A DNA stretch of 64,000 nt from Verrucomicrobiaceae bacterium. GTDB taxonomy: Bacteria; Verrucomicrobiota; Verrucomicrobiia; Verrucomicrobiales; Verrucomicrobiaceae. The notes beneath the pieces were generated by a model, which saw nothing but the letters and a program-made list of their open reading frames with translations, made no database searches and was not told the DNA's origin. The stretch spans positions 1 to 64,000 of the forward strand of contig CANGYJ010000008.1 of the NCBI GenBank assembly GCA_947458455.1, given 5' to 3'. The position numbers were made by a program, and so were the translations under genes. This document shows, piece by piece, positions 37,701 through 43,957 of the stretch. Positions within the stretch are counted from its first letter, which is position 1; each line of letters starts with the position of its first letter.

Positions 37701-39638
37701 GGTGTTTGATCCTCCCAAGATCAGTGCCCCTGTGGTTGCTGCCGCAATCTTCGTGATCGCACCGTTCAAGATCACAGGATTTGCCCCTGCCTGATTTGCA
37801 TAAATCGAATTCGCGCCGGACGTCGTGTTCAAAATGATCGGCTTGGCAGACGTCAGGCCGGCAGCCGTGCCCGTGCCAACACCCGTTCCACCAATGATCA
37901 GGTTGCCCCCAGTGGTCGTCGCGTTCCCAAGTGAAATCGACGCCGTCACCACGTTATTGATCGAGCGAAAATCCGTAATCCTCACCGCACCTGCTTCAAT
38001 TGATGTGTTCCCAGTAAAGGTCCCACCGACCCCGTTGAGAATCAACTCTCCCGTTCCCTGCTTGATGACCTGCTTCGTTGTTCCTGTTGCCGTGATGTTA
38101 CCAACGATTCGAGTATTACCATTTCCCGAAAACGTCAAATTACGCGCACTGGCGTCCGCATTGTTCCAAGCATCGCCAGTGAAAGTCAGCGCCCCCCCCA
38201 TTTCATTGGCGATCGCAGTGTTACCATTGCTGCTTTCCTGAGACCATGCCTGGAGGGTCACCCCGAAACCGTTACGACTCCGGAAAGTGGCTGTTTGGCC
38301 TTGAGCGACACGGAAGAGACCCAGCGTTGTCAGCCCATTGACCGCATCCCCACCACCAGCCGGACCCGTGTAAACAACCGTGCTGGCGCGCAGATAAACG
38401 TTTTTACCTGTGGTTAAAGCATTGAAGTCTAGATTGGAATTGCTACGGAACTCCAAAACCCCACCATTCAGGTCGATCGGAGCGCTCGTTCCGGAACCCG
38501 TTCCGGCCCCAAAAACGCTCGTTCCCCCAACTGTTGCTTGGGTCACTCGAATCGAGCTTTGCTGGCCAACGCTCGAAGCAGCCGTTCGTATTGCACCAGT
38601 GAAGCCCGAGGCATTACCATTCAGAAAGAGAACCCCTGAGCCTGATTTTTCAAGAGTGCCGGTCCCAGTTATTGTGCCGCCGGTAAAACTGAAATCACCG
38701 ACCCCAGCCGTGTTCACTCCACCCAAACTGGTGATGGTGGTGCCAAGTGTCCCGCCCACATTGAGGCTGCCAGAAATCGTCAAAGTTCCGTTCACGCTGT
38801 TAATACGGCTGTTACGGAAGCTGGCGGTTGGCGAAAGCGGCAGCGGGCTCACTGCCGATGCCAAAGTTCCCGAAAGCGTGTTGTTGCCCAAGCTCTGAAT
38901 CGCGGCGCCACGATCACCAATGGGTCCACGGCCTTCGAAGTTGATGGCGCGTGAAAAAGTAAACCCAGCTGCAGTGCCATCCAGCACCAGCGAGCCCCCC
39001 GTGAAACCGATCGTATTCACATTCAAAGGAACATTATTCCCAGAAGTAATGCTAACAGCTCCCGTGCCGCCTAGAGCAGCCTCGTTATCGATGATGAGTG
39101 AGCCAGTCTGGATAGAGGTCGTCCCTGTATAGCTATTCAGAATATTGGTCAAGCGAGCTGAGCCACCGCCGGTCATCGTGAGTCCTGCTGTTCCCAAAAG
39201 CTGACTCGCAATGTTTGCGGATTCTCCTAGGTTGACGTCGAAAGTCGGTGTCGTGCCTGCCAGAGTCAAATCACCACCTGTCAGCGTGTAGCCGGAGCGA
39301 TCAAAGCGCAACTGATTGGCATTGATGCCGCTGCTAAGAGTCACTGTCTTCAGTGTTGGCGGCAGCGAATTGGTCCCCGAAAAAAGGGCGATATCGGCGC
39401 TGGTGTTTCCCCAAGTCGTCAGCGCTCCAGCAGGCACGGGCCACCAATTCGAGGTCGCGATATCCCATGTGCCTGTTCCACCCAGATTTGTCCCGTCCAC
39501 CAAGTTGCCTGCGTCGGAGCCATCTGTGTCCCAATGGTAGGTGGCCGCCTGGAGAGGCTGGCCAATTTGCCATGCTGCCATCAAGGAGGCCATCAAGGTG
39601 GCAAAGATCCTGCGGTGGGTGCGAAAGTATTGAATCAT
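25734..39638 (-). CDS. Giant autotransporter-strand-repeat protein with PEP-CTERM anchor
   Basis: One uninterrupted 13.9-kb frame encodes 4634 residues. Residues 1-31 form a long signal peptide (ending P-L-Q-A-A). The body is a long series of beta-strand repeats rich in Gly, Thr, Asn, Ser and Ala, of the type G-N-T-T-L-S-G-G-T-L and L-N-G-A-N-T-Y-T-G-x-T, matching the autotransporter-associated beta-strand repeat (TIGR02601). Entry modules with W-x-x-x-x-x-x-N-W recur near residues 60 and 2053; an I-I-P-W-A-I-G motif is near 3350. The C-terminus is V-P-E-P-S, a hydrophobic helix and R-R-R-R, a PEP-CTERM sorting signal. It should be a secreted surface fibre or adhesin processed by an exosortase, which is not in the window. 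Cys residues are essentially absent. Confidence 0.93.
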   Translation of the reverse strand: MIQYFRTHRRIFATLMASLMAAWQIGQPLQAATYHWDTDGSDAGNLVDGTNLGGTGTWDIATSNWWPVPAGALTTWGNTSADIALFSGTNSLPPTLKTVTLSSGINANQLRFDRSGYTLTGGDLTLAGTTPTFDVNLGESANIASQLLGTAGLTMTGGGSARLTNILNSYTGTTSIQTGSLIIDNEAALGGTGAVSITSGNNVPLNVNTIGFTGGSLVLDGTAAGFTFSRAINFEGRGPIGDRGAAIQSLGNNTLSGTLASAVSPLPLSPTASFRNSRINSVNGTLTISGSLNVGGTLGTTITSLGGVNTAGVGDFSFTGGTITGTGTLEKSGSGVLFLNGNASGFTGAIRTAASSVGQQSSIRVTQATVGGTSVFGAGTGSGTSAPIDLNGGVLEFRSNSNLDFNALTTGKNVYLRASTVVYTGPAGGGDAVNGLTTLGLFRVAQGQTATFRSRNGFGVTLQAWSQESSNGNTAIANEMGGALTFTGDAWNNADASARNLTFSGNGNTRIVGNITATGTTKQVIKQGTGELILNGVGGTFTGNTSIEAGAVRITDFRSINNVVTASISLGNATTTGGNLIIGGTGVGTGTAAGLTSAKPIILNTTSGANSIYANQAGANPVILNGAITKIAAATTGALILGGSNTLDNIINVAIPVETTPSTGGVTKLGSGTWVLNAANTYLGATTIQGGTLKLRATGTASDVIKESATNTVVFSNQGVTGAAGGTLEFRGVATGATTETLGALTPTAGASTVRLLGQGGFASNLTFTSLGATAAASSVNFDTTGANGGVITLTGQVATTATNLPGTTNFQGHLYVNGANFATTTAAGVVQAPTYGVAGSFRDAGPALVATTHNRLTAATASGALTISSLLTNSQNLTLSGNLVISTGGILQSGGTASILSDSATSRLIQGGAAGTNVAIRVNGASDVLNLGSATNPVNISSTTTGGLTKNGAGTLVVFGTNAQTGATTINEGKVSLDGAAARLSATTASLVVRQGATLELLTGVTAANSVANALDGAGTISGLSGQTFTQNGGGTWNGVFSGGLNITKGGAAATWSGVSSYTGITTIGGTGLVTVDTLADGGVNSGIGASSSDAANLVFTGSTAGIDYRGSMIDNALTLGSRSATTDRLFTLGAAATGANLTSTASNNNAIVWSNTGAIVNNTTANAILTFAGTSTGDNTFDPQLIDSSVGGGVTLAITKSGAGQWNLGNSNNTYTGATTIAEGTLGLNDNGALPANSPIILGSGTTTGILQMSGVFARNLASTPAAGSGTITWGGTTSSGGFAAHSTALTVTLNAGAGLTWGSGGFVGTGGTQSLILNSTSALADVTFTNAIDLGSAARTVTVNDNGQTGADYANLTGVLSGTGGSLIKAGSGVLRLTGANSYTGNTTLSGGTLVVSSLGGSTGPSTSSVGAGNVTMNDANAIILGAAGAQAVNLVYVGAGEESDRKIRLNATGTNHANAIYADGSGALILKNVSNDMLAGAKTLLLRGSNAAGNMITSQLSNNGEDALSVTIDGGATWILTNSLNNYSGNTTASAGALGIGDNLALGVGTLVFNNGNVFAYGADRTIANAITHNNNINAGFLGDYSLTFSSTLNLAAGANNANTTTNNIVAGKTLTFAGGVTANSLTALRAWAIDGTGETIINGNFTTSTPFGVRFDLNGGGTLTLGTNGAASNFNQTSTAVDVDRGTLKFTANNAIPTTFSAAVAPTTAGTGIGVTTYTVGSTAGLVVGQIFSGTNVPAGSRIVSIDSPTTFTTNLAPTVAVASGASLTFTGSGGVTLTPELATADTARIDLNGTTQTIPAFTATTDGAVIIDNTAASAATLRLGANNSTVSITNTGARTITDSGAGALSIEKTGNTALTLPTGMILTYQGTTSSTGGGSFTINSALNGTSGLIATGNSTLALPGGLTAPGTITSIEVGGGSILSLLDGVGSALSNLTNLNLGAGTGTATLNLNVGDSLAVGDFLNTDTLTLVTTGTLNLANTVTFNLTDAGLNPNTTYTLLNLVDGGITAFGAGNMIQGAMPGGFSGFSWVVNDNLVQLTTGTLITGSSYWRGSTNNTWNANANNWSTDKAGTIAAASIPGSGTDVVFGYDGLAAAPLTTTLEQNIKINSLTFEAGTTTPTSVTIAPGAVSTNRLEVAPQVATDGIRITAGGPAAVIISAPLRLGANQTWNVADAASVLTLSGGLQGEKDVTKTGSGKVTVSIAADNAFNSGNTADFTINDGNLEILSIDALGVTGKRANVAVNTGGAFYFNNATAGTVTNALTLGGGTLSAGGNGQTYSGAVNVSANSTINMADSNTALTGTARNITLSGVVSGAGNLTIDGNNTASTGNQVGGTLTLSNAASTWSGDLLFNRGTVLLTAAVSPLFTANDVTFNSFGRLQLQSVNGSTLTRTGTLTYAAGAVGEFSVDNTSGTLGANYLVDQNGALTLGTGGTGATMRVFLADAASAVNITGGVTLGGNSSISVSGGDADSLLNISSVISDGGSGYALAINDDAGAWAQTNTIVRLSNLNTFSGNFALGEGVAEFDTVTGISGAASSLGQGTAITMGGGNLRFIGSASQTTDRPISTTASSTLSANGTGGAKITYTGVITQALDNSLTLSGLAGSEGEITAGITQATGTASDLTVNGGTWTLSGAASTISDDVTVSGTTTILNLNTAGVLAFGSSTGNLLQITNGGTVNLGATGTMTGFADTGVYLAQSAGGAEAVLNMNGFNQTFLRLILGERLADRSGRIDGTGTLTIDGATGIELYRGTINANLDSTAATPFNKYGPGIVTLKGDNSGIATTTAAIINEGTLVLDYTASNTTKLRAASQLDMRGSNLSLVGNNGAATAQTVASFTLGSGGANVITVTPGTGQEAVLNLNAITRAINAQDGTIRFNLPTGTQSVTNGITTDTLNTIGTAPNAILGAWATVNDGTGTFFARNATNAVDGNIVAAATTLQDAAGSWLTGENISDSAGFTGTVDKSYINSLRFNAAAGSDISLATTGVLGINSGGILVTNNVGGTPSLSSGTLFSGTVVATPELVITQDSTAAFEINSDIRINHIVFKTGNGTLQLSGNNVYTGLTEIQNGTLQVSGGNGIGDTSLVTLSASSNSTLELLSNETIGRLQGGRRNDNSDYGMVDVGSFALSINQSASTVYSGRFTGSGAIILNTGSTGNLNYNGQTSTGLFTGSVTVNGGLFQLSGDTARLGSATAFTINGAGNFLLDNDAANNTTDRISDTATFTLNSAAGSFSGQTIVRGLANRNNDDDDAVETIGATTFNSGANYLSLEASGGTSAQSRIVSTGWTRNNSATVNVRGRNLGATADAAGRSQFKVTDANDAAMLAANVGGGGVIGGTAKNVSIIPWAIGEATTAGLADGNMGNTFLSYVDNRGFVPLSLTNEFSTFSAAAAGGNVRESLGADLTGIAGATVNSLILNNTAFAGLDVTGTGEGQTLPITSGALMFTVTGGADSTAYDTTLGGFNSGITVGGTNEYVIHVVNPSSAATTSTLTATIASPLTSSADITKSGRGTLVLNQVNTAGGGANKTTLNEGTLEIADLDNIGGGTGGLVFAGGTLRLGAGLTDDLSTRTISFLLGGGTLNTNGIDLALANSLGSGAGSFTKLGAGNLTLNATSTRTGATTLTTGTITIGAANALGVGGNLSIGAGATLALGANNISHGLVSTSGASPAITGTGTITASTGFSLNHTGDTAINAILAGNGGVLKSQANIVTLTGLSTYTGTTEIQAGTLSINSITNVGGGASALGNASNAETGIIRMGLTTAATTLQYTGTGHSSNRVVGMQGTTGGVTLDADGTGALGLGGARFEMAGNKTLTLRGSSDPALVNSIGAIQENGGVLTLNKTDANTWMVNQASSYTGVTQIDQGTLKIGINDALPTTTTVRVGTGTTAGTLDLNGFDQTISSLTVQSTTNTVTNQILVTTGKTLTVNGAVTLGVDANASSTAVTASGGGSILVNSAGANFQVGGATGATNENNVDVDFTGLTNFTANLGAGTFRLGDNNTGATLNPSTFKLAANNTITAANFRIGDGSGGGSIHTLTLGSGTNLINADIINVGSAGATIRSSGSVIFDAGDTTGAVTIRASDGSGRAAINMVNTTGTTATDISSSIDLTGHTADVSASTVTMASRTQGANAATATLSFNQGTLDVTALNMASRTSTGTGNATATVNLGDSAAPGTPTVAIGTLNMAVNTSAGGTVLADLNITGGNVTLGTGSGTAVNMANAVSGRTATSNMVITGGTVEVTGNIVRTGGAGTENATVTVNGGTLDLNGNSIGGGSAVITLAAHSGTLRNLGELNGGGTLTKTTAGVLVLEGPNTYTGKTIIDAGKLSISDETNLGANPGAPTADQLTLNGGTLLTTANLTLDDSNRGITVSAASSIETNAGTTATISSTILGSANLTKEGDGTLNFTSAQAGYTGSVTINGGTLLATNTTGSATGSGPVTVSATGTLGGTGSIIAGSNNNITINGTLDAGMPAASSGTALALTVGGTGSLALNGATQFQLFTNINTGTLNGNTAADQLVVNAPDWSNLIFGGSSTLTITTGLTATSFVAGDSWKIFDWLGVAAGSTPVQGTNGFNAISAPTLDVNLDWDYSALFTTGTISIIVVPEPSRALLLLLGLLGLMMRRRRN

Positions 39639-39798
39639 AGGTTGGACCGGCTAATTTAAACGTCGAAAATAACAACTCTTCGACTCACTGCCTATCCAAA
39701 TTTTCGGCTGAAGATGAACTTTTTCTTTTCGGTCGATTGCTTGGGCTGCCTTTAGCGTGGCGCTTAGTGCTCAATTTGCTCTGATTTTAAGCCCAAAT

Positions 39799-39824
39799 GC
39801 CCTTCATCGATTCAGATGAAGGGC
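39799..39824 (-). terminator. Stem-loop after the membrane-anchored unknown gene
   Basis: GCCCTTCATC (39799-39808) pairs perfectly with GATGAAGGGC (39815-39824). It lies 25 bp past the stop of the minus-strand gene at 39849 and upstream of the giant gene. No clear T-run follows, so it may be a regulatory hairpin. Confidence 0.45.
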
Positions 39825-39848
39825 TCCTAACAAGGCTTCAGAGACGCT

Positions 39849-40502
39849 CTACTCGTTCAATTTCACCACCGCTAGCCCGTCCCGAATTTCAAATTGGCGG
39901 ATGCCCTTGAGGAACTTTTCCATCGCTGGGTCCACCCGGGCGGATTCATCCACCAGATTCATCCCCTTGATGTCTCCCACCCAGGCATTCGGGAGCGGCA
40001 TGCCACCCACCGTCACGTCATCCACCTGGAGAGCCAGATCCCGGCTGGCATCGTTCAGATGCGCCACGAAAGCCAAGCTAGCCTTGATCTTCTGCTCGGC
40101 GAGCATCGGAAAATCCGCTGGGAGTTCCAAAATGATCGCCCCGGTGATTTTGCCGTCCTTGAACCTCACCTGCACATTCTCTCCCAGGTCGTTTTTCGCC
40201 AGCCAGGCATTCACTTCCTTCTCCGTAATCACCAGCGTGCGCTTTTCGAGGTCCGTCACCGGGGCGGCGTTTCCGCTAAAAACCGCCAGCTTTTGCTCAA
40301 AGGCTACTTCTTCCTGACTCGTCAGAGCCACCGGCTTGAACGGTGCCGGGTCGAAATTCGTCTTCCACCAAATGCCTGCCGAGGCTGCGGCGAAACCAGC
40401 GAGCCCGAGCAGGACACCAAGCGTGATCACCAGTGGATGCCGCCAAAAGGAGCGTTTCGGCAGGGTGGGACTGACGGAGGAAGCGAGAGGTACCGTTTGC
40501 AT
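39849..40502 (-). CDS. Membrane-anchored unknown protein
   Basis: The 217-residue protein has a cytoplasmic N-terminus, one helix (about residues 24-46, L-V-I-T-L-G-V-L-L-G-L-A-G-F) and a soluble domain outside the membrane. The domain contains L-V-I-T-E-K-E-V-N-A-W-L and V-R-F-K-D-G-K-I-T-G-A-I-I, the alternating pattern of a lipid- or ligand-binding beta-barrel-like fold seen in some YpmS/DUF2140-type proteins; this comparison is tentative. The ending F-E-I-R-D-G-L-A-V-V fits the same reading. It lies between the giant gene and nif3-like gene on the minus strand. Confidence 0.6.
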   Translation of the reverse strand: MQTVPLASSVSPTLPKRSFWRHPLVITLGVLLGLAGFAAASAGIWWKTNFDPAPFKPVALTSQEEVAFEQKLAVFSGNAAPVTDLEKRTLVITEKEVNAWLAKNDLGENVQVRFKDGKITGAIILELPADFPMLAEQKIKASLAFVAHLNDASRDLALQVDDVTVGGMPLPNAWVGDIKGMNLVDESARVDPAMEKFLKGIRQFEIRDGLAVVKLNE

Positions 40503-40602
40503 AGCGGGCGTTTCGATGTTCGCGGACCGATCCTATTCAATCGGCGCGAAAAAATCCAATGCCACCTTCCTGCCCAGTTTACAACCTCGGTGGGCTTCCT
40601 TG

Positions 40603-40637
40603 GAAAAACCATTCTCAAATCGCTCGAATGAATGGTT
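40603..40637 (-). terminator. Terminator-like hairpin at the end of the Nif3 gene
   Basis: AACCATTC (40607-40614) and GAATGGTT (40630-40637) form an eight-base stem, and the minus strand continues into five T. The right arm overlaps the stop codon of the Nif3-family gene. Confidence 0.55.
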
Positions 40638-41392
40638 CACAGCCCCGTCGGGTGGTCCACAAACTGCCAGGGGATGCCAAATATCGCCTCGATGTGGGCG
40701 GCGAGCGCCTTCACGCCGAAGGTCTCGGTGGCGTAGTGGCCGCCGTAGAGGAGGTTGACGCCGAGCTCCTCGGCGAGCGTGTAACTCCAGTGTGGGCCTT
40801 CGCCGGTGATGAAGGTGTCGATGCCGTTCTTGGCCACCGTGGCCACCTCGCTGCCGGCGCCGCCGGTCATGATGCCGATCTTGCGGCACACGGAGGGGCC
40901 CGCGGCGCAGACATGCACCCGGGAGCCGGTGGCGGCTCCGAGGCGCTTCACCAGCTCATCGCGGCTGATTTCCGTCTCGATTTTCGCTCCGTTATCGGTG
41001 CCTTTGGTCTTCATGAAGGTGCCGCAGGACTCTAAACCGAGCGCACGAGCCACGCCGGCGTCGTTGCCGAGCACCGGATGGAAGTCGAGTGGCAGGTGGC
41101 AGCTGTAAACGGCCAGCCCAGCCTCGATAGCGAGCTTCATCTTTCGAAACACGGGGCCGGTCCAGGGCTGCGCGGTGTTCCAAAACATGCCGTGATGCAC
41201 GATCAGCAAATCCGCGCCGAGAGCCACCGCCTTGCCGATGACCGGCAGCGTGGCATCCACGGCCGCGACGACCTTGCTGACCTTCCCCGAGGCGTTTTCG
41301 AGCTGGAGGCCGTTGTAAGCGTTCGCGTAATCCGGGATCTCCGCGATGCGCAATTCGGTGTCGAGGTAGGTGACGAGGTCGGCGAGATTCAT
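40637..41392 (-). CDS. Nif3-like dinuclear-metal-centre protein
   Basis: The 251-residue protein belongs to the Nif3/YbgI (GTP cyclohydrolase I type 2-like) family, which forms toroidal hexamers with two metals per subunit. Metal ligands can be seen: the H-H-G pair in V-H-H-G-M-F-W (His66-His67), the Asp in H-L-P-L-D, and G-G-H with a downstream Glu (Y-A-T-E-T-F) near the C-terminus. It is the short form without the middle insert. Its cellular role is unclear. It follows the photolyase operon on the same strand. Confidence 0.9.
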   Translation of the reverse strand: MNLADLVTYLDTELRIAEIPDYANAYNGLQLENASGKVSKVVAAVDATLPVIGKAVALGADLLIVHHGMFWNTAQPWTGPVFRKMKLAIEAGLAVYSCHLPLDFHPVLGNDAGVARALGLESCGTFMKTKGTDNGAKIETEISRDELVKRLGAATGSRVHVCAAGPSVCRKIGIMTGGAGSEVATVAKNGIDTFITGEGPHWSYTLAEELGVNLLYGGHYATETFGVKALAAHIEAIFGIPWQFVDHPTGL

Positions 41393-41429
41393 GAGGGCGA
41401 AGTCATGGATCAGTTCGAGGCGAATTCAA

Positions 41430-41573
41430 TCATCTGAGTTTGCCTCGGCGGCAGGCGTCGCTACAAAACTTCACCTGATCCCAATCACGCTCCCACTTCT
41501 TCCGCCACGCGAAGGGACGACCGCAGGCCACGCAGATCTTTTCCGGCAAATGCTCTTTGCGGACGCCACGCAT
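41430..41573 (-). CDS. DUF2256 zinc-ribbon-type protein (47 residues)
   Basis: This 47-residue minus-strand gene is under 60 codons and easily missed. It reads [15 protein letters not shown] and then F-C-S-D-A-C-R-R, so two Cys pairs (C-x2-C and C-x3-C) flank a basic Trp-rich segment. This is the DUF2256 pattern; the family is known to lie beside cryptochrome/photolyase genes, which is the case here. Its ATG is four bases past the SOUL gene stop, so it is part of the same operon. The cysteines probably bind zinc. Role unknown. Confidence 0.85.
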   Translation of the reverse strand: MRGVRKEHLPEKICVACGRPFAWRKKWERDWDQVKFCSDACRRGKLR

Positions 41574-41576
41574 GCC

Positions 41577-42161
41577 TCACGACTCTTTTTCGATGCGAAT
41601 CATGACCTCGTTCCGGCGAAACGGGATCAGCGTCCACGGCGGGTCGTAGTAGGCGAAAAGCGGCTCGCCTTTCACGGTGAGCTTTTGGGCGGTCATCCAG
41701 GCACGAAGAGCCGCGATGGCGTTTTTCTCGTTTTCCGCATTCCGACCTCCGGGAAAGCGCAGCACCGCAAAACGGGTCGCCGGCCTATTGCTGAGAGAGA
41801 CGGCATTGCCCGCAGGTTTGGGCACGCCCTTGTTCACGGTGGCCTGAGGCATGATGAAGCTCATCGTCTTCTTCTCCGTGGTGTTGTCGATGAGCACGGG
41901 GGCGGTCATCTCGATCTTCTCCTTTGATTCGTTCGATCCGGTGATGAAGCGGAACAACTGCCCAAAGCCACCGTTCATGCCATCCGCGCTCATGGGCGTC
42001 GTCGCCACTGTCAGCGCGGGATAATCACGGATCTCGATCTTGCCATCGGCGCGGACGACTTTGTATTCGGGCGTCTCGGTGGCGGCGCGTGAGTTGGAGG
42101 CAAACCAAAACGCGACGAGCGCGATGGGAAGCAATAGGAAGAAGGTCATTTTCTTTTTCAT
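41577..42161 (-). CDS. SOUL haem-binding-family protein
   Basis: The 194-residue protein has an N-terminal hydrophobic signal or anchor (F-F-L-L-L-P-I-A-L-V-A) followed by a SOUL domain, with Y-K-V-V, then I-E-I-R-D-Y-P-A, F-I-T-G-S-N, E-K-I-E-M-T-A-P-V-L and F-I-M-P. These are the usual landmarks; some members bind haem or porphyrins. The conserved haem-binding His of some eukaryotic members is not present at a clear position. It is coupled to lipocalin upstream (seven-base gap) and DUF2256 downstream. Confidence 0.88.
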   Translation of the reverse strand: MKKKMTFFLLLPIALVAFWFASNSRAATETPEYKVVRADGKIEIRDYPALTVATTPMSADGMNGGFGQLFRFITGSNESKEKIEMTAPVLIDNTTEKKTMSFIMPQATVNKGVPKPAGNAVSLSNRPATRFAVLRFPGGRNAENEKNAIAALRAWMTAQKLTVKGEPLFAYYDPPWTLIPFRRNEVMIRIEKES

Positions 42162-42168
42162 GGCGGTC

Positions 42169-42687
42169 TCAATCTAGTTTCTGCGGCACCTTCACGAGCT
42201 TCGCGGGATCGTAACCCTGCTGCTGCATGCGTTGCAGGATGCCCTGGTAGGTCTTTTCATCGAGAACCTGCTTCCTGCTCAGCACCCACGCCAGCTTGCG
42301 CGAGGGATAACCAATCACCGCCCATTGATACTCGGCATCGAGGTCGATCACGAGAAAGGGCACACGGAAGGGCCACACGAACTGCACGCGCCACTCGGCG
42401 TTCGTTGCCTTGTCATGCACCCAGGCGACGCCTTTCCACTCCTCGAGCGGTGCATCGAGCGAGCCGCGGCGGAAGAGATACGAATTTTGTATGCGGCCAT
42501 CCGGACGCAGCGCATAGCGGTCGAGCGTGCCGACCTTTCCCTTCTCCAGCGAATAGGGGATGTGCGCAAAGACATACCAGTCGCCCATGAAGCGCGGCAG
42601 ATCGAGCTGAGGCACCGTCTTCAGCGGCGGACGGGCACAGGAGGCGAGCATGGAAAGCATGAGGGCAAGGAGGAGACGTGTTTTCAT
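42169..42687 (-). CDS. blc: Lipocalin-family lipoprotein (Blc-like)
   Basis: The 172-residue product has a lipobox (M-L-A-S-C) at residues 13-17, then the lipocalin signature G-D-W-Y in R-F-M-G-D-W-Y-V-F-A-H. Strands such as V-P-F-L-V-I-D-L-D-A and A-V-I-G-Y-P-S-R-K match bacterial Blc, an outer-membrane lipoprotein that binds lipids and hydrophobic molecules. Its ATG overlaps the stop of the short-chain dehydrogenase (ATGA). In this operon it could carry lipid or pigment oxidation products. Confidence 0.88.
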   Translation of the reverse strand: MKTRLLLALMLSMLASCARPPLKTVPQLDLPRFMGDWYVFAHIPYSLEKGKVGTLDRYALRPDGRIQNSYLFRRGSLDAPLEEWKGVAWVHDKATNAEWRVQFVWPFRVPFLVIDLDAEYQWAVIGYPSRKLAWVLSRKQVLDEKTYQGILQRMQQQGYDPAKLVKVPQKLD

Positions 42688-43490
42688 GAAAATTCAGTGG
42701 GCAGGCCGATGGCTTCCCAAGCGGTGCGTTCTTTTTCGAGCCCCTCGGCACGGCGGCGGGCTTTGTCGTTGGCGTATTTGCCGAGCACGAGACGCAGCGG
42801 CGGCGATTCGGCATCGGCGATGGCGAGAATGGCCTTCGCGGCCTTGGCGGGATCGCCGGGTTGCTTGCCGTTCATCGAGGCGATGAGGCGGCCAAACTTG
42901 CCCGAGGTGCCGTCGTAGTCCGAAATCGGCTGCGAGGCCTTCTCGAGGCTCCGCGTGACGAAATCCGTGCGAAACGGTCCGGGTTCCACCAACGTGACGC
43001 GAATGCCCAGCGGGGCCAGTTCGAGCCTCAAACTCTCACTGAGAAACTCCAACGCGGCCTTCGCGCCGCCATAAACGCCGAAGCCAGGGTAGTTCGAGAT
43101 CGCCGCCGCCGCGCTGAGGTTGATGATGTGACCGCTTTTTTGCGCACGCAGCATCGGCAAGGCCGCGCGGATGACGTTCAGTGGCCCGAAGAAGTTCGTT
43201 TCGACATTCCGGCGGATTTGATCGTCATCACACTCTTCCACCGCGCCGATGAGGCCGTAGCCCGCGTTGTTCACCAGCACGTCAAATGTGCCTGCCTCCG
43301 CGAGGGCCTCGCGGATGTTGGCCGCGTCGGTCACATCGAGCGTCAGCACGCGGCAGGCCTCGCCTTCGAGATCGGCGATGCTGCGCACATCGCGCGCCGT
43401 GGCGATGACACGATGCCCGGCGGCCAGCGCCGCCTCCGCGATGGCACGGCCAAAGCCGCTCGAACAGCCGGTGATAAACCATGTTTTCAT
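42684..43490 (-). CDS. Short-chain dehydrogenase/reductase
   Basis: The 268-residue classical SDR starts at ATG 43490. It has T-G-C-S-S-G-F-G (the NAD(P)-binding T-G-x3-G-x-G loop), A-T-A-R-D with an Arg suggesting NADP, N-N-A-G-Y, and the catalytic set: Asn in this motif, Ser in I-N-L-S-A, Tyr-x3-Lys in Y-G-G-A-K. The length is normal. The frame extends 160 codons upstream through tspO, but that part is not coding. It starts within an ATGA overlap with tspO and ends in an ATGA overlap with the lipocalin. The substrate is unknown. Confidence 0.92.
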   Translation of the reverse strand: MKTWFITGCSSGFGRAIAEAALAAGHRVIATARDVRSIADLEGEACRVLTLDVTDAANIREALAEAGTFDVLVNNAGYGLIGAVEECDDDQIRRNVETNFFGPLNVIRAALPMLRAQKSGHIINLSAAAAISNYPGFGVYGGAKAALEFLSESLRLELAPLGIRVTLVEPGPFRTDFVTRSLEKASQPISDYDGTSGKFGRLIASMNGKQPGDPAKAAKAILAIADAESPPLRLVLGKYANDKARRRAEGLEKERTAWEAIGLPTEFS

Positions 43491-43957
43491 GTATTGAGTC
43501 TCCAAAGAGTAAAGTTGAGCACCGAAGCAAAACTGACCCACGCAAGGTAAGGCACGAGCAGAAGCCCCGCTGGCCGCGAAACCGCCTGAAAAGCCCGCTG
43601 CGTGAGAAAAATGGCGATCCACATGCAAACGATCACGATAAAGGCCGCGCCGAGCTGATGCGCCCCGAAGAACACCGGCGTCCACGCGGCATTGAGAGCC
43701 AGTTGAACGACATAAAGCCTCAGCGCCTGCCCTTGTCCGCCACGTTTCCACACCAGCCAGGCCGCCACGGCCATGCCGAGATACAAAAGCGTCCACACCG
43801 GCCCAAAGATCCACGGAGGTGGATTCCAGGATGGCTTGTTCAGCGTCTGATACCACGCTCCCGGCGGCGTGAAGGCTCCCGCAAGCGGCGCGAGAAACGT
43901 AAGCACAATAAAGCCGAGGAGCACCAGGGCTTGTTGAAAGGTGGAGCGAGGTTTCAT
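43487..43957 (-). CDS. tspO: TspO/MBR-family tryptophan-rich sensory protein
   Basis: The 156-residue product has five membrane helices and the TspO features P-S-W-N-P-P-P-W-I-F-G-P-V-W and L-N-A-A-W-T-P-V-F-F. Members bind porphyrins and are linked to oxidative and light stress. The ATG at 43957 is preferred over one three codons earlier. Its start overlaps the photolyase stop (ATGA), and its stop overlaps the dehydrogenase start. Confidence 0.93.
   Translation of the reverse strand: MKPRSTFQQALVLLGFIVLTFLAPLAGAFTPPGAWYQTLNKPSWNPPPWIFGPVWTLLYLGMAVAAWLVWKRGGQGQALRLYVVQLALNAAWTPVFFGAHQLGAAFIVIVCMWIAIFLTQRAFQAVSRPAGLLLVPYLAWVSFASVLNFTLWRLNT

Noticed and set aside
26083..39132. Many long plus-strand frames (up to 381 residues at 26769-27914) opposite the giant gene
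   Set aside because: They are shadows of a low-stop repetitive coding sequence: composition is repetitive Val, Pro and Ala, no family motif appears, and they sit wholly inside a single minus-strand gene with signal peptide and anchor.
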